A stretch of 64,000 nt of DNA from Akkermansia muciniphila (GTDB taxonomy: Bacteria > Verrucomicrobiota > Verrucomicrobiia > Verrucomicrobiales > Akkermansiaceae), in assembly GCA_945883695.1 (NCBI GenBank), contig CAMCYK010000004.1:1-64000 (forward strand), in the 5' to 3' direction. How positions within the stretch are numbered: position 1 is the first letter of the stretch; the number at the start of each line of letters is the position of its first letter. The position numbers and the translations under genes were made by a program. Positions 53,157 through 63,419 of this stretch are shown piece after piece. The notes below the pieces were generated by a model that saw only the letters and a program-made list of their open reading frames with translations, did no database searches and was not told the DNA's origin.

Positions 53157-53303
53157 GAAGCGGCAGGAGTTTGACCCCGCCCACACCGAGCGCGGCGAGA
53201 TCAACCGCCGGGGATCTCTGGTGGAAGCGGGATCCCGGGTGACCGGGGCATTTCGGATCGCGAGGAGAACGCGGGGAGGACGCGAAAATAAACCTTAGAT
53301 CCC

Positions 53304-53642
53304 ATGAAAAGACCCAAAGAAGCATGCCATGGAAACGGGGCCGCGGCCGCGGTGGCCGACTTCGAGCTGAAGCTTTGCGTGGCGGGTCGAACCGGCAAAT
53401 CGGTCGCGGCCTTGAGAAACCTCCAGCGGATCTGCGAAACCCACCTCGCCGGACAGTATCGCATCGAAGTGGTCAACCTGTTGCAAACCCCGCAACTGGC
53501 GGCGGGCGACCAGATCCTCGCGGTGCCGACACTCGTCCGGCGCTTGCCGGAGCCGATCAAGAAGATCATCGGGGATCTTTCCAACGTGGAGCGCGTGCTC
53601 GTCGGTCCCGACGTCCGCCCCGTGACAACGGACGAGCCATGA
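53304..53642 (+). CDS. kaiB: KaiB family circadian-clock-like protein
   Basis: [88 protein letters not shown]. Confidence 0.94.
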   Translation: MKRPKEACHGNGAAAAVADFELKLCVAGRTGKSVAALRNLQRICETHLAGQYRIEVVNLLQTPQLAAGDQILAVPTLVRRLPEPIKKIIGDLSNVERVLVGPDVRPVTTDEP

Positions 53643-53657
53643 AGGAAGCGCAAGATC

Positions 53658-55733
53658 ATGATCGCCACCGCCATGCCCGAAACCCACCTGCTCCGCGAGA
53701 ACGCCGAGATTCGAGCGCGCCTGGAGGAGTCGGAGGAGGCGCTGCGGGCGATCCGGAGCGGCGAGGTGGACGGCCTGGTGGTGGAGACCGAGGGCGGTCC
53801 CAAGCTCTTCATCCTGCAAAGCTCGGATGCCGACTCCAATCGCTTCCGCAGCGACATTCTCTCGAAAGTGAGCGATGCCGTGGTGGCGGTGGACAACGAC
53901 GATCGGCTGGTCTTCATCAACGCCGCGGCGGAGAAGCAATACGGCGTGGCCTCATCGCAGGTTCTGGGTTGCCGGATCGAGGAGATCTATCAAACACGCT
54001 GGCCCGGCACGCGGGACGAGGAGGATTTCGCAAGATCCCTCAGCGAAGCGGGTCACTGGCGCGGCGAAAGTATCCATGTCAAGCGGGGCGGACCGGTGGT
54101 GTATGTCGAGACCTCGGTGAGCCGCCTGACCGCCAAGGACGGCGGACCTTCCGGCTTGCTGGGCGTGATCCGGGACATCACCGATCGGAAGACCGCCGAG
54201 GATGCGGAGGTGCGGAACGAGGTCCTGTTCTCCACCATCATCAACCAGTCGCCGGGGGGCATCTACGTCGTGGACGACGGGTTCCGGATCTATCCGGCCA
54301 GCGTCCAGGCGAAATCCGTCCTTCATGCGGCAGAGCCGCTCGTCGGGCGCGATCTCGGAGAAGTGCTGCGCATCCTGTGGGGTGACAAGCTGGGGTCCGA
54401 GCTGGCCGTGATTTACCGGCACACTCTCGAAACCGGCGAGCCCTACTTCGCGCCGCGATTCTCCGCCACCCGGCATGATATCCAGGGCGAGCGGGCGTAT
54501 GACTGGCAGATCCAGCAGATTTCGTTGCCCAACGGCAAGCACGGCGTGGTTTGCTATTTCAGCGATATCACCCCCCGGCGGGCGCTTGAGGACAAGCTGG
54601 TGGCCCGGTCGGCCGATCTCGCCCAGGCCGACCGCGCGAAAGACGAGTTTCTCGCGATGCTTGCCCACGAGCTGCGCAATCCGCTGGCGCCGATACGCAA
54701 CGCGGCGGAGATCCTGCGGAGCACAGCCGTGCCGGAGGAGCGCCGTCAGGCGCAGCACATCATCGACCGGCAGATCGAGAACATGAGCCGGATGATCGAC
54801 GACCTGCTGGATGTTTCCCGGATCACCGAAGGGAAGATCGAACTGAAGAAGGAAAAGGTCGAACTGGAGGAAATCCTCCGCTCCGCGGCGAACCTTGCCC
54901 TGCCCGGATGTCTGGCAAACGGCCAGCAGTTGACGGTCACCTACCCCGCGCGACGGGTCATGCCGCCGGCGGATGCGACGCGACTCGAGCAGGTCTTCGG
55001 CAATCTTCTTTCCAACGCGTGCAAATATGGCGGCGCGGGATGCCGGGTCTGGTTGAGCGCCGCGCTTGATCCGGGCGGGGAAAAGCCGGAGGTCGTCGTC
55101 AGCGTGCGGGATGACGGCGTCGGCATCCTGCCCGAGCTGCTGCCCCGGATCTTCGATCTCTTCGTCCAGGCGAGCCGGACCATCGACCGCGCGCACGGTG
55201 GCCTCGGCATCGGGCTCACCCTGGTGCAGCGGCTGGTGACCCTCCACGGCGGTCGGATCGAAGCGCGCAGCGACGGCGGGGGGCGCGGCAGTGAGTTTTG
55301 TGTCCGCCTGCCGGTGCTGGACGGATCGTGCACCGAGCCGCCCAAGACCGGGTTTCTCGCCCGCACCGACAAGCCGCGCCGGATGCTCATCGTCGATGAC
55401 AACGTGGACGCGGCGGAAAGCATGGCAATGCTGCAGCAGTTGCGGGGTCACGACACGCGAACCGCCCACACCGGGCCGGCGGCCGTGGAGCTGGCCGCGG
55501 CTTTCGAGCCGGACGTCGTCCTGCTGGACATCGGCTTGCCCGGAATGGACGGCTACCAGGTGGCCCGCCGCGTCCGGGCGATGCCGGGAATGGAGAAGGT
55601 TTTCCTCGTCGCGATGACCGGATATGGCAGCGGCGAAGACCGGCGACGTGCGAAGGAGGCAGGCTTCGACGAACACATGGCCAAACCTGCGGACCTCGAG
55701 CTCCTCCGCAAATGGCTGCGAGCCCGCTCTTGA
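53658..55733 (+). CDS. PAS-domain hybrid sensor histidine kinase with C-terminal receiver
   Basis: PAS regions; H-box DEFLAMLAHELRNPLAPIRNAAEIL; N-box NLLSNACKYGG; G-boxes DDGVGILPELL and HGGLGIGLTLVQRLV; receiver RRMLIVDDNVDAAESMAMLQQLRGHDTRTAHTG...DVVLLDIGLPGMDGYQVARR. Confidence 0.95.
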   Translation: MIATAMPETHLLRENAEIRARLEESEEALRAIRSGEVDGLVVETEGGPKLFILQSSDADSNRFRSDILSKVSDAVVAVDNDDRLVFINAAAEKQYGVASSQVLGCRIEEIYQTRWPGTRDEEDFARSLSEAGHWRGESIHVKRGGPVVYVETSVSRLTAKDGGPSGLLGVIRDITDRKTAEDAEVRNEVLFSTIINQSPGGIYVVDDGFRIYPASVQAKSVLHAAEPLVGRDLGEVLRILWGDKLGSELAVIYRHTLETGEPYFAPRFSATRHDIQGERAYDWQIQQISLPNGKHGVVCYFSDITPRRALEDKLVARSADLAQADRAKDEFLAMLAHELRNPLAPIRNAAEILRSTAVPEERRQAQHIIDRQIENMSRMIDDLLDVSRITEGKIELKKEKVELEEILRSAANLALPGCLANGQQLTVTYPARRVMPPADATRLEQVFGNLLSNACKYGGAGCRVWLSAALDPGGEKPEVVVSVRDDGVGILPELLPRIFDLFVQASRTIDRAHGGLGIGLTLVQRLVTLHGGRIEARSDGGGRGSEFCVRLPVLDGSCTEPPKTGFLARTDKPRRMLIVDDNVDAAESMAMLQQLRGHDTRTAHTGPAAVELAAAFEPDVVLLDIGLPGMDGYQVARRVRAMPGMEKVFLVAMTGYGSGEDRRRAKEAGFDEHMAKPADLELLRKWLRARS

Positions 55734-55734
55734 T

Positions 55735-56404
55735 AACCCCTTGTCCCCCGATGCGCCCATTCGAAGTGCACCGTCGCCGCCACTCCGGGGTGCTGGTAAA
55801 CATCGGTCATGAAACGCAACAGCGGTGGATGATCAATAATCTGGCGGAAATTGCATTTGAAGTGCCCGTGATAGACCGAGTCAGAGCGAATCAGCATGCA
55901 GAGCAGCCGCAGGTCGCTTTCCACGAGTTGTTCACCGAGCAAGAAGGTCGACTGGGCGAGGCGGACCGCCATTTCATCGAGCGCGAGGAACACGTCGCGC
56001 ACGGCGGCTACACCGCTTGATCGGTGGCGAAACCGGCGCGGTGGACCCCGCATTCGAGGTGGTGGTGCAGGAACTCGTCGAGCGCCTGGTCCGCCGCAAG
56101 GTCCTGCGGAAAGAGGTCCGGTCCTTCCGGATCCGCGATGCCCGCCCCAACCCTTCCGTTGAGTCCCAGTAGCGCGCGTCATCAGGGTCCGGTGGGACCA
56201 GGGGCATCCCAGCGACACGTAGAGATGGTAGCGGCCGTCCTCCGGAGGCGGATCATCGGGTCCGCAGACCGTGTCGCGGAACGAATCGTTCTGTCGTTCG
56301 AGAACACTGGCGCGCGGTTCGGCAGGCATCATGATGAAGAAGGGGTCTTGCATCTCGCATGCCAACGCGCCCGACGATGCCCTCGATGAAGGGAAGTTTC
56401 GCAT
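55735..56404 (-). pseudogene. Glutathionyl-hydroquinone reductase (YqjG/ECM4-like) remnant with scrambled middle
   Basis: N-part LERQNDSFRDTVCGPDDPPPEDGRYHLYVSLGCPWSHRTLMTRA; C-part FLLGEQLVESDLRLLCMLIRSDSVYHGHFKCNFRQIIDHPPLLRFMTDVYQHPGVAATVHFEW; intervening frame not protein-like. Confidence 0.78.
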
Positions 56405-57040
56405 TGGCCGTCAGGATCCACCATGCCGGAGCCCGACGGCGGTGCCGCGCCGTCCCCCGGTCTGGCATGAGTCCTGCGAGACAGGTGGCAAGGGAGTGCA
56501 GGAATGCCCGGCCCACGCCACTCACCCCCTCATCCCATGACTGTCCATTGACGGCGAGGACCGCCGAGTTGGAGTTTCGAAGATGTATGAGGAGTGGATT
56601 CCCTCAGAACATGTGGAGAATTCCTCTCGGGAGATTGCAAATCGCACGTGATCTGGGTGCACAGCACGTCATTCTTCGAAAAGAAAAGTTCAGGCTAAGG
56701 CCGGCGTTCCCCCTGCGGGGGGCGCTTTGACGGGAACCTAGCGTGATCGCGTGATCCAATTGCTCTCGGAATCGGGCAGTATCGGCCCGCAAACATAGCC
56801 AACCCCAAGATGATCATTGACCACAGTTCCGCGCCGGATTTCAGCGACGCCTTGCCGCTCCCGTTCTGCCCGTTCCCCGTCCTGCCGGATGTTGACGAGT
56901 CCGGGGACCAGGATGCTGGCAAACGCACCGCCGTGGGGGGACGACCCCGGGGGGCATGCCTGGTGGCCGGCATGACGCCCCTGACAATCCGAAGCAGCCC
57001 GCCCGGGACGGCGAACGGTGACCCGCGGGCGCCCTGAAAG

Positions 57041-57290
57041 TCATGCCGTCTTCTTCACGGTTTTCCTGGCGCTCTTTTTCGCCAACTTCCCCGCACTCTT
57101 CTTTGCCGCGGGTTTCTTCACATCCGGTCCTTTCGAACCCTTGGCGGCCAAAATGCTCTGTTCGAGATAAGCAGCCAGATCGATGGTGTTGTTCGCGGTG
57201 ACGCCGGGTTCCCGCTCCCGTTTGGGGCGTAAGCCTTCCGGCCGCGCTTGTCGGGCCCGAGGTAACAGGGCTTTTCAAAGGCCAAAGATC
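57041..57290 (-). pseudogene. Bacterial Ku (NHEJ) gene remnant with internal deletion/frameshift
   Basis: FEKPCYLGPDKRGRKAYAP in one minus frame; TANNTIDLAAYLEQSILAAKGSKGPDVKKPAAKKSAGKLAKKSARKTVKKTA-stop in another; central Ku region absent. Confidence 0.65.
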
Positions 57291-57341
57291 CGGCGGAACG
57301 TCCGCAATCAAAAAAAGGGCACGTCAAGCCCGCCGGCCAAG

Positions 57342-58833
57342 GTGGTGATCCACAAGATTCCCAGCGGCGTGTGCGGGCTCGATGACATCCTCGGCGGCGG
57401 CATCCCGGAATTCTCCTTCAACATCATCGCGGGGACTCCCGGCTGCGGGAAAACGACCTTGGCCCACCAGATCGTCTTCGCCAATGCCACGGTGAAGAAG
57501 CCCGCGCTTTATTTCACGGTCCTCGGGGAACCCGCGATGAAGATGCTGCGCTACCAGCAACAGTTCGCCTTCTTCGATGAAGCCAAGCTGGGTCGCGCCA
57601 TCCGCTTCATCAATCTGGCCGACGTGGTGCTGGAGCAGAATCTCGACGCGGTGTTCCGGGAGATCGTCGAGCAGGTCGAGGCGGTCGGCCCCAGCCTGGT
57701 CGTCGTCGACTCGTTCCGCACGGTGGTGCGCAAGGCGATGAGCGGGACCAGCGAGCTGGAGATGCAGGTCTTCGTCCAGCGACTCGCCCAGTTTCTGACC
57801 AGTTGGGAAGCGACCACCTTCCTCGTCGGTGAATACTCGCCGGAGGAGATCAAGGACAACCCCGTCTTCACCATCGCGGACGCGCTGATCTGGCTGTCGC
57901 AAGTTCCGGAGCGGAATTCCGTGGTGCGCAAGCTCCAGGTCATGAAGTTGCGCGGCCAGGAGTCGGTGCCCGGCCTCCACACGATCCGCATCAGCGCGGC
58001 CGGCTTGCAGGCGTTCTCGCGCACGCTCGGCCTGGTGGAGAAGAAGGCGCGCTCGGCGCGGCGGCGGCGGCTTTCGATCGGCATTCCCGAACTGGACAAG
58101 ATGTTGGGGGGGCGGCCTGCTCGAAGGTGACAGCCTGCTGGCCGCGGGACCGTCGGGCACCGGGAAATCGGCGCTCGCCACGCAGTTCATCGCCGAGGGC
58201 CTGCGCCAAGGGGAGGCGGGGATCATTGCCGTCTTCGAGGAACGTCCGGAAGGCTACGCCGACCGCGCGTCCGGTTTCGGCCTGAATCTCAAAGCACCGC
58301 AGAAGAAGGGGCAACTCGAGATCCTCTACCTGCGTCCGCTCGATCTTTCGGTCGACGAGACCATGCAGGAAATCCTCGACGCCATCGTGCGCGTCGGCGC
58401 GAAACGGCTGGTCATCGATTCGCTGGTCGGATTCGAGATGGCGCTCGCGCCCGGCTTCCGCGCCGACTTCCGCGAGTCGCTCTACCGGATGATCAACGCG
58501 CTGACCGGCGCGGGCATCACCGTCCTGAGCACGGTCGAAGTGGAGGACACCTTCACCGCGATGCCGTTCAGCCATTATGCGATCTCGTTCCTCACGGATG
58601 ACATCATCCGGATGCGCTATGTCGAAATCGATGGCCAGCTTCGCAAGGTGATGGTAGTGATCAAAATGCGCGGCGGAAACCACAGCAAGGACATCCGGGA
58701 ATACGTCATCACGGACAAGGGCGTGGTCATCATCCACCCGCGCCAGACCGATTACACCGGCCTCACCACCGGAATTCCGGCGCGGGTCGGCCGGCGGGAA
58801 GAGGCCGCTCCGGAACCCGAGGAAATAAAGTAA
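57342..58833 (+). CDS. kaiC: KaiC-family double-ATPase protein, interrupted by an apparent +1 frameshift at a G7 run (58106-58112)
   Basis: CI: IPSGVCGLDDILGGGIPEFSFNIIAGTPGCGKTTLAHQIVFANATVKKPALYFTVLGEPAMKMLRYQQQFAFFD; CII after frame change: LLEGDSLLAAGPSGTGKSALATQFIAEGLRQGEAGIIAVFEERPEGYADRA...MPFSHYAISFLTDDIIRMRYVEIDGQLRKVMVVIKMRGGNHSKDIREYVI. Confidence 0.9.
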
Positions 58834-58836
58834 CGA

Positions 58837-61269
58837 GTGAGCGCAGATTCCCCCACAGCCGGTCTGCCGCCCGACTTGTCGGGCCTTTGCCTGGCGATCA
58901 CTGAGCACGCGCCGTTGCCGATCGCCACGGTGGATGGCGCCACGCACATCGTGCGTTACGCCAACCCCGCCTTCTGTGAACTGATGAATCAGCCTCTGGA
59001 GCGGCTCCTCGGCCGACCGCTCCAGGAACTGCTGCCGGCGCGGGATGAATGTGTGAAGCTGCTCGATCATGTTTTCCGCACGGGAACGCCCGCGCGCCAT
59101 GTGGAAAAGGACGATGCGAATCCCCATCCGGTCTTTTGGTCCTACACGATCTGGCCGATGGAGGCCGACGAGCACTTCGTCGGCATCATGATCCAAGTCA
59201 CGGAAACCACGCGTTTCCACGAGACCGCGCTCGCGCTGAACGAGGCGCTCCTGCTCGGCGCGGTGCGCCAGCATGAACTGACCGCCGCGGCCGAGAACCT
59301 GAACGCGCGGCTGCTGGAGGAGATCGCCGCCCGCCAGATCATCACCGCCGAGCTTTCGCAGAAGGCCCGCGAGCTGGCGGAGAAGGCACGGCTGCTCGAC
59401 CTGACCCACGACCCGATCATCGTGCGCGATCTGGAGGGCCACATCCGCTATTGGAACCATGGCGCGGAAGAGCTCTACGGCTGGTCCCGGGAAGAAGTGC
59501 TGGGACGAGCAATCCACCTTCAGCTCCAGGCCGAATTCGCGGTGCCCATGGATCAGATCGCCGCGGAGCTGGATCGGTCGGACCACTGGACCGGGGAAGT
59601 CGTGCACACCGCGCGCGACGGACGCCGTCTCACGATGCTGGCCCGCATGACGCTGGATCGCGACGACGAGGGCCACCCGGCGGCGGTGCTGGAGAACCTG
59701 ACGGACATCACCGCGCGCAAGCAGGCGGTCGAGGCGCTGCATCTGAGCCAAAGCCTTTTTTCCGGCCTCGTCGAGCAGGCCCCTTTCGGCATGTATGTGG
59801 TGGACGACCAGTTCCGCCTGCAGCAGGTCAATTCCCGGGCGCTGCCGATTTTCGGCAACGTCCATCCGCTGATGGGCCGCGACTTCAGCGAGGTGATCAA
59901 GGTTCTCTGGGGAGAACCAGTCGGCGGCCAAATCGCGGACATCTTGCGGCACACGCTGGAAACCGGCGAGCGCTACGTCTCTCCACTGTTCACCGAACGA
60001 CGGCAGGATATCGAGGTCGAGGAGTCCTATGAATGGGAAACGCAGCGGGTCACCCTGCCGGACGGACGGCACGTCGTGGTCTGCTACTTCGCGGACATCT
60101 CCGAGCGCCGCGCGCTGGAGAATTCCATCGCGGATCGCGCCGCGGATCTCGTCCGGGCGGATCGCAGCAAGGATGAATTCCTGGGCATGCTGGCGCACGA
60201 ACTGCGCAACCCGCTGGCACCGCTGCGCGGCGCCACCGAGATCCTGCGGACGCGGGACGCGAGCGCGGAAGCGACGGAGCAGGCGGTGGAAATCCTCAGC
60301 CGCCAGATCGATAACATGAGCGAGATGATCGACGATCTGCTCGATGTCTCGCGGATCACGGAAGGAAAAATCGAACTGCGTCCGGAGGTGGTGGCGCTCG
60401 AGGTGGTGCTGGGCGCGGCCGCGAGTCTCGCGGAGCGGGGGATCGAGGCGCGTGGCCAGGAACTCACCATCACGCTACCCGCCGAGCCGGTGTTTTTCCA
60501 TGGCGACTCCACGCGGCTCGATCAGATCTTCGGGAATCTCCTCACCAATGCCTGCAAATACAGCGGTACCGGCTCCCACATCTTCGTCAGCGCCGAGCGT
60601 GCCGAACCAAGTGGCGAGGGGCCGCCGGAGGTGATCGTGCGCGTGCGCGACGAGGGCATCGGCATCGCGCCGGAACTGCTTCCGCACATCTTCGATCTCT
60701 TCGTGCAGGCCACCCGCTCGCTGGATCGCGCCCATGGCGGGCTGGGCATCGGCCTCACCCTCGTGCGGCGGCTGGTGAAGCTGCACGGCGGCAGCGTCGA
60801 AGCGCGCAGCGAAGGACTCGGCCATGGCAGCGAGTTCATCGTGCGCCTGCCAATCCTCACGGTCGCGGCAGCGCCGGCACCGCCACCCGTGGTCGCCGTC
60901 CGGGACATTCCGCGCCGGATTCTCATCGTCGATGATAATGAGGATTCCGCGTGGAGCATGGCCACGCTCCAGAGCCTGCGCGGCCACACGACGCGGACCG
61001 CGTTTACCGGCCCCGATGCCGTCGCCGCCGCCGTGGAGTTCGTGCCCGATGTGGTGCTGTTGGACATCGGCCTGCCCGGTATGGACGGCTACGAAGTCGC
61101 CCGCCGGCTCCGCGCCATGCCCGAAACGGCCGGAATCTTCCTGGTGGCGATGACCGGCTACGGCAGCGACGAGGATCGCGCCCGCGCGCGGCTCGCGGGT
61201 TTTGACGAATACCTCGTCAAACCCGCCGACCACAATCTGCTGCAATCCTGGATGCGGACCCGGGTCTGA
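58837..61269 (+). CDS. Multi-PAS hybrid sensor histidine kinase with C-terminal receiver (paralogue of 53658-55733)
   Basis: GTG start; PAS segments; DEFLGMLAHELRNPLAPLRGATEIL; NLLTNACKYSG; HGGLGIGLTLVRRLVKLHGG; receiver RRILIVDDNEDSAWSMATLQSLRGHTTRTAFTG. Confidence 0.94.
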   Translation: MSADSPTAGLPPDLSGLCLAITEHAPLPIATVDGATHIVRYANPAFCELMNQPLERLLGRPLQELLPARDECVKLLDHVFRTGTPARHVEKDDANPHPVFWSYTIWPMEADEHFVGIMIQVTETTRFHETALALNEALLLGAVRQHELTAAAENLNARLLEEIAARQIITAELSQKARELAEKARLLDLTHDPIIVRDLEGHIRYWNHGAEELYGWSREEVLGRAIHLQLQAEFAVPMDQIAAELDRSDHWTGEVVHTARDGRRLTMLARMTLDRDDEGHPAAVLENLTDITARKQAVEALHLSQSLFSGLVEQAPFGMYVVDDQFRLQQVNSRALPIFGNVHPLMGRDFSEVIKVLWGEPVGGQIADILRHTLETGERYVSPLFTERRQDIEVEESYEWETQRVTLPDGRHVVVCYFADISERRALENSIADRAADLVRADRSKDEFLGMLAHELRNPLAPLRGATEILRTRDASAEATEQAVEILSRQIDNMSEMIDDLLDVSRITEGKIELRPEVVALEVVLGAAASLAERGIEARGQELTITLPAEPVFFHGDSTRLDQIFGNLLTNACKYSGTGSHIFVSAERAEPSGEGPPEVIVRVRDEGIGIAPELLPHIFDLFVQATRSLDRAHGGLGIGLTLVRRLVKLHGGSVEARSEGLGHGSEFIVRLPILTVAAAPAPPPVVAVRDIPRRILIVDDNEDSAWSMATLQSLRGHTTRTAFTGPDAVAAAVEFVPDVVLLDIGLPGMDGYEVARRLRAMPETAGIFLVAMTGYGSDEDRARARLAGFDEYLVKPADHNLLQSWMRTRV

Positions 61270-61354
61270 AGCGGAGCGGAGCTTTCGAGATCGCGCGGAA
61301 GGCCATCGGTGCCGGTTTCCCCCGGCCGGGCCATGGCAGACCCCGCTCCCGGCC

Positions 61355-63340
61355 TCAGAGGGGCGCGAAAACCATCGCGGTTCTGGCCGGCGTGTAAATC
61401 GTGAGGGTGCCATCGGCGGCGACAGGATACTCGAGGGTGGCATCGACGCGGTCCTGGCCACCGAAGAAGGAGGCGTCGGTATCGAGAACCAGGCGGTAGC
61501 CGCCCTTGCCGGGGACCGGGAACTTGTAGCCGGGGATCGAGCGATCGGTGGAAAGGTTGAACACGAACACCAAGTCGCCGCGGCGGGCGCAGATGACCTT
61601 GTTGGCGGGGTCGAGGTTGAGGAGTTCGGCCGGCTCGCCGCCGGGCAGGCCGTGCTCCTTGGCGGTGACCAGCATGGCGCGGTCGAAGGCCCCGAGATAC
61701 GGGTATTTCAGCGCGGGATTGTCGGCGAGCGACCACTGGCGGCGGCAGAAGTGGTAGGACCAGCCGTTGCCCTCGCGTGGGAAGTCGAGCCACTCGGGGT
61801 GGCCGAACTCGTTGCCCATGAAATTCAGCCAGCCCTCGCCGCCGAGCGCGAAGGTGAGCAGCCGGATGATCTTGTGGAGGGCGATCCCTCGTTCGACGAT
61901 CACGTCGGGATCGTCCTTGCCCATGTTCCAGTACATCTTCTCGTCCATCAGCCAGAAGGCGAGGGTCTTGTCGCCGACCAGCGCCTGGTCGTGGCTTTCG
62001 GCGTAGGCGATGTTGGCCTCGTGGCGGCGGCGGTTGGTCAGGGTGCCCCAGATCTCGCCGACGTCCCATTCCTCGTCGGGAACGTGCTTGAGCAGCTTGA
62101 TCCAGAAATCGGGGATCCCCATCGCGAGGCGGGCGGTGAAGCCGGCCCCGCCTTCCTCGACCGGGCGGCAGAGGCCGGGCATGCCGGACATGTCCTCGGC
62201 GATCAGCAGGGCGCCGGGCTTCAGCTGGTTGGCAAGGGTGGTGGCGAGTTGGAGATAGAGGATGGCGTCCTCGTCGACCTCCGGGCCGAAGTACTTCGAA
62301 TAGTCGCCGAAGGACGTCGCGCCGCGGTGCCAATAGAGCATCGAGGTCACGCCATCGAAGCGGAAGCCGTCGAAGCGGAACTCCTCGAGCCAGTGGCGGA
62401 TGTTGGAAAGGAGGAACTGGCGGACCTCCGGACGGCCGTAGTCGAAGACCTTGGAATCCCACTGCGGGTGGTCGCCGCGGGCGTCGGCGTGGAAGTCGAG
62501 GTTGCCGGAGCCGTCGAGGTCGTTGAGGCCCTCGGCGATGTTCTTCACCGCGTGGGAGTGGACGATGTCCAGCAGCACCGCCAGCCCGAGGCCGTGGGCG
62601 GTATCGACCAGATACTTCAGGTCCTCCGGCGATCCGAAGCGCGAGGACGGCGCGAAGAACGAGGAGACGTGGTAACCGAAGGAGCCGTAGTAGGGATGCT
62701 CCTGGACGGCCATCAGCTGGACCACGTTGTAGCCGCCGGCGGCGATCCGGGGGAGGACGGTGTTGGCGAACTCGCGGTAGGAATGGACGCGGCCTTCCTC
62801 GCCCGACATGCCGACGTGGGCTTCGTAGATCAGCGGGACTTTGACCGTCGAGGGGTCGAACTTGTTTCGCCAGACGTAGTCTTCCGCCGGTTCCCAGATT
62901 TGCCCGGAATAGTCGTGGGTCCCGGGGTCTTGGACGGCGCGCAAGATGCAGGCGGGAATGCGGTCGCGGCGGGAATCGTCGGCGCCGTGGACATGGAGCT
63001 TCACGCGCAGGCCATGGGCCAGGCGATCCGGTGGCAGGCGGAGCTGCCAGACGCCGCCGCGGGCGGGGGCAAGCGGGTGGCTTTCGCTGTTCCAGCCGTT
63101 GAAGTCGCCGATCAGCGAGACGGCTTTCGCCTTGGGCAGCCATTCGCGGACCATCCAGTGGCCGTCGGGCTGGCGGTGGATCCCGGTCAAGCGGTGACCG
63201 TTGGCATAGGCGATGAGGCTGCCGTGGCGGGCCTCGATGTCGCCCTGGGTGAAATGAAAGCGGTGGAGACGGTGCGCGATGGTGCCGGCGTGGGGTTCCA
63301 GCCAGGGATCGTCGCGGACGAGTTGCGGGGTTTCACTCAC
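61355..63340 (-). CDS. glgB: 1,4-alpha-glucan branching enzyme (GH13)
   Basis: VPLIYEAHVGMSGEEGRVHSYREFANTVLPRI...YYGSFGYHVSSFFAPSSRFGSPEDLKYLVDTAHGLGLAVLLDIVHSHAVKN...FRFDGFRFDGVTSMLYWHRG...EGWLNFMGNEFGHPEWLDFPREGN. GTG start at ~63340 (MSETPQLVRDD...). Confidence 0.92.
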   Translation of the reverse strand: MSETPQLVRDDPWLEPHAGTIAHRLHRFHFTQGDIEARHGSLIAYANGHRLTGIHRQPDGHWMVREWLPKAKAVSLIGDFNGWNSESHPLAPARGGVWQLRLPPDRLAHGLRVKLHVHGADDSRRDRIPACILRAVQDPGTHDYSGQIWEPAEDYVWRNKFDPSTVKVPLIYEAHVGMSGEEGRVHSYREFANTVLPRIAAGGYNVVQLMAVQEHPYYGSFGYHVSSFFAPSSRFGSPEDLKYLVDTAHGLGLAVLLDIVHSHAVKNIAEGLNDLDGSGNLDFHADARGDHPQWDSKVFDYGRPEVRQFLLSNIRHWLEEFRFDGFRFDGVTSMLYWHRGATSFGDYSKYFGPEVDEDAILYLQLATTLANQLKPGALLIAEDMSGMPGLCRPVEEGGAGFTARLAMGIPDFWIKLLKHVPDEEWDVGEIWGTLTNRRRHEANIAYAESHDQALVGDKTLAFWLMDEKMYWNMGKDDPDVIVERGIALHKIIRLLTFALGGEGWLNFMGNEFGHPEWLDFPREGNGWSYHFCRRQWSLADNPALKYPYLGAFDRAMLVTAKEHGLPGGEPAELLNLDPANKVICARRGDLVFVFNLSTDRSIPGYKFPVPGKGGYRLVLDTDASFFGGQDRVDATLEYPVAADGTLTIYTPARTAMVFAPL

Positions 63341-63419
63341 TGGCCCAGCATGAGCGGGGATCGTGCCAGAGGGAAGGGGCGAGTGTGACTTTGCGGGGGA
63401 GCCGGGGGTGCAGTCGTGG

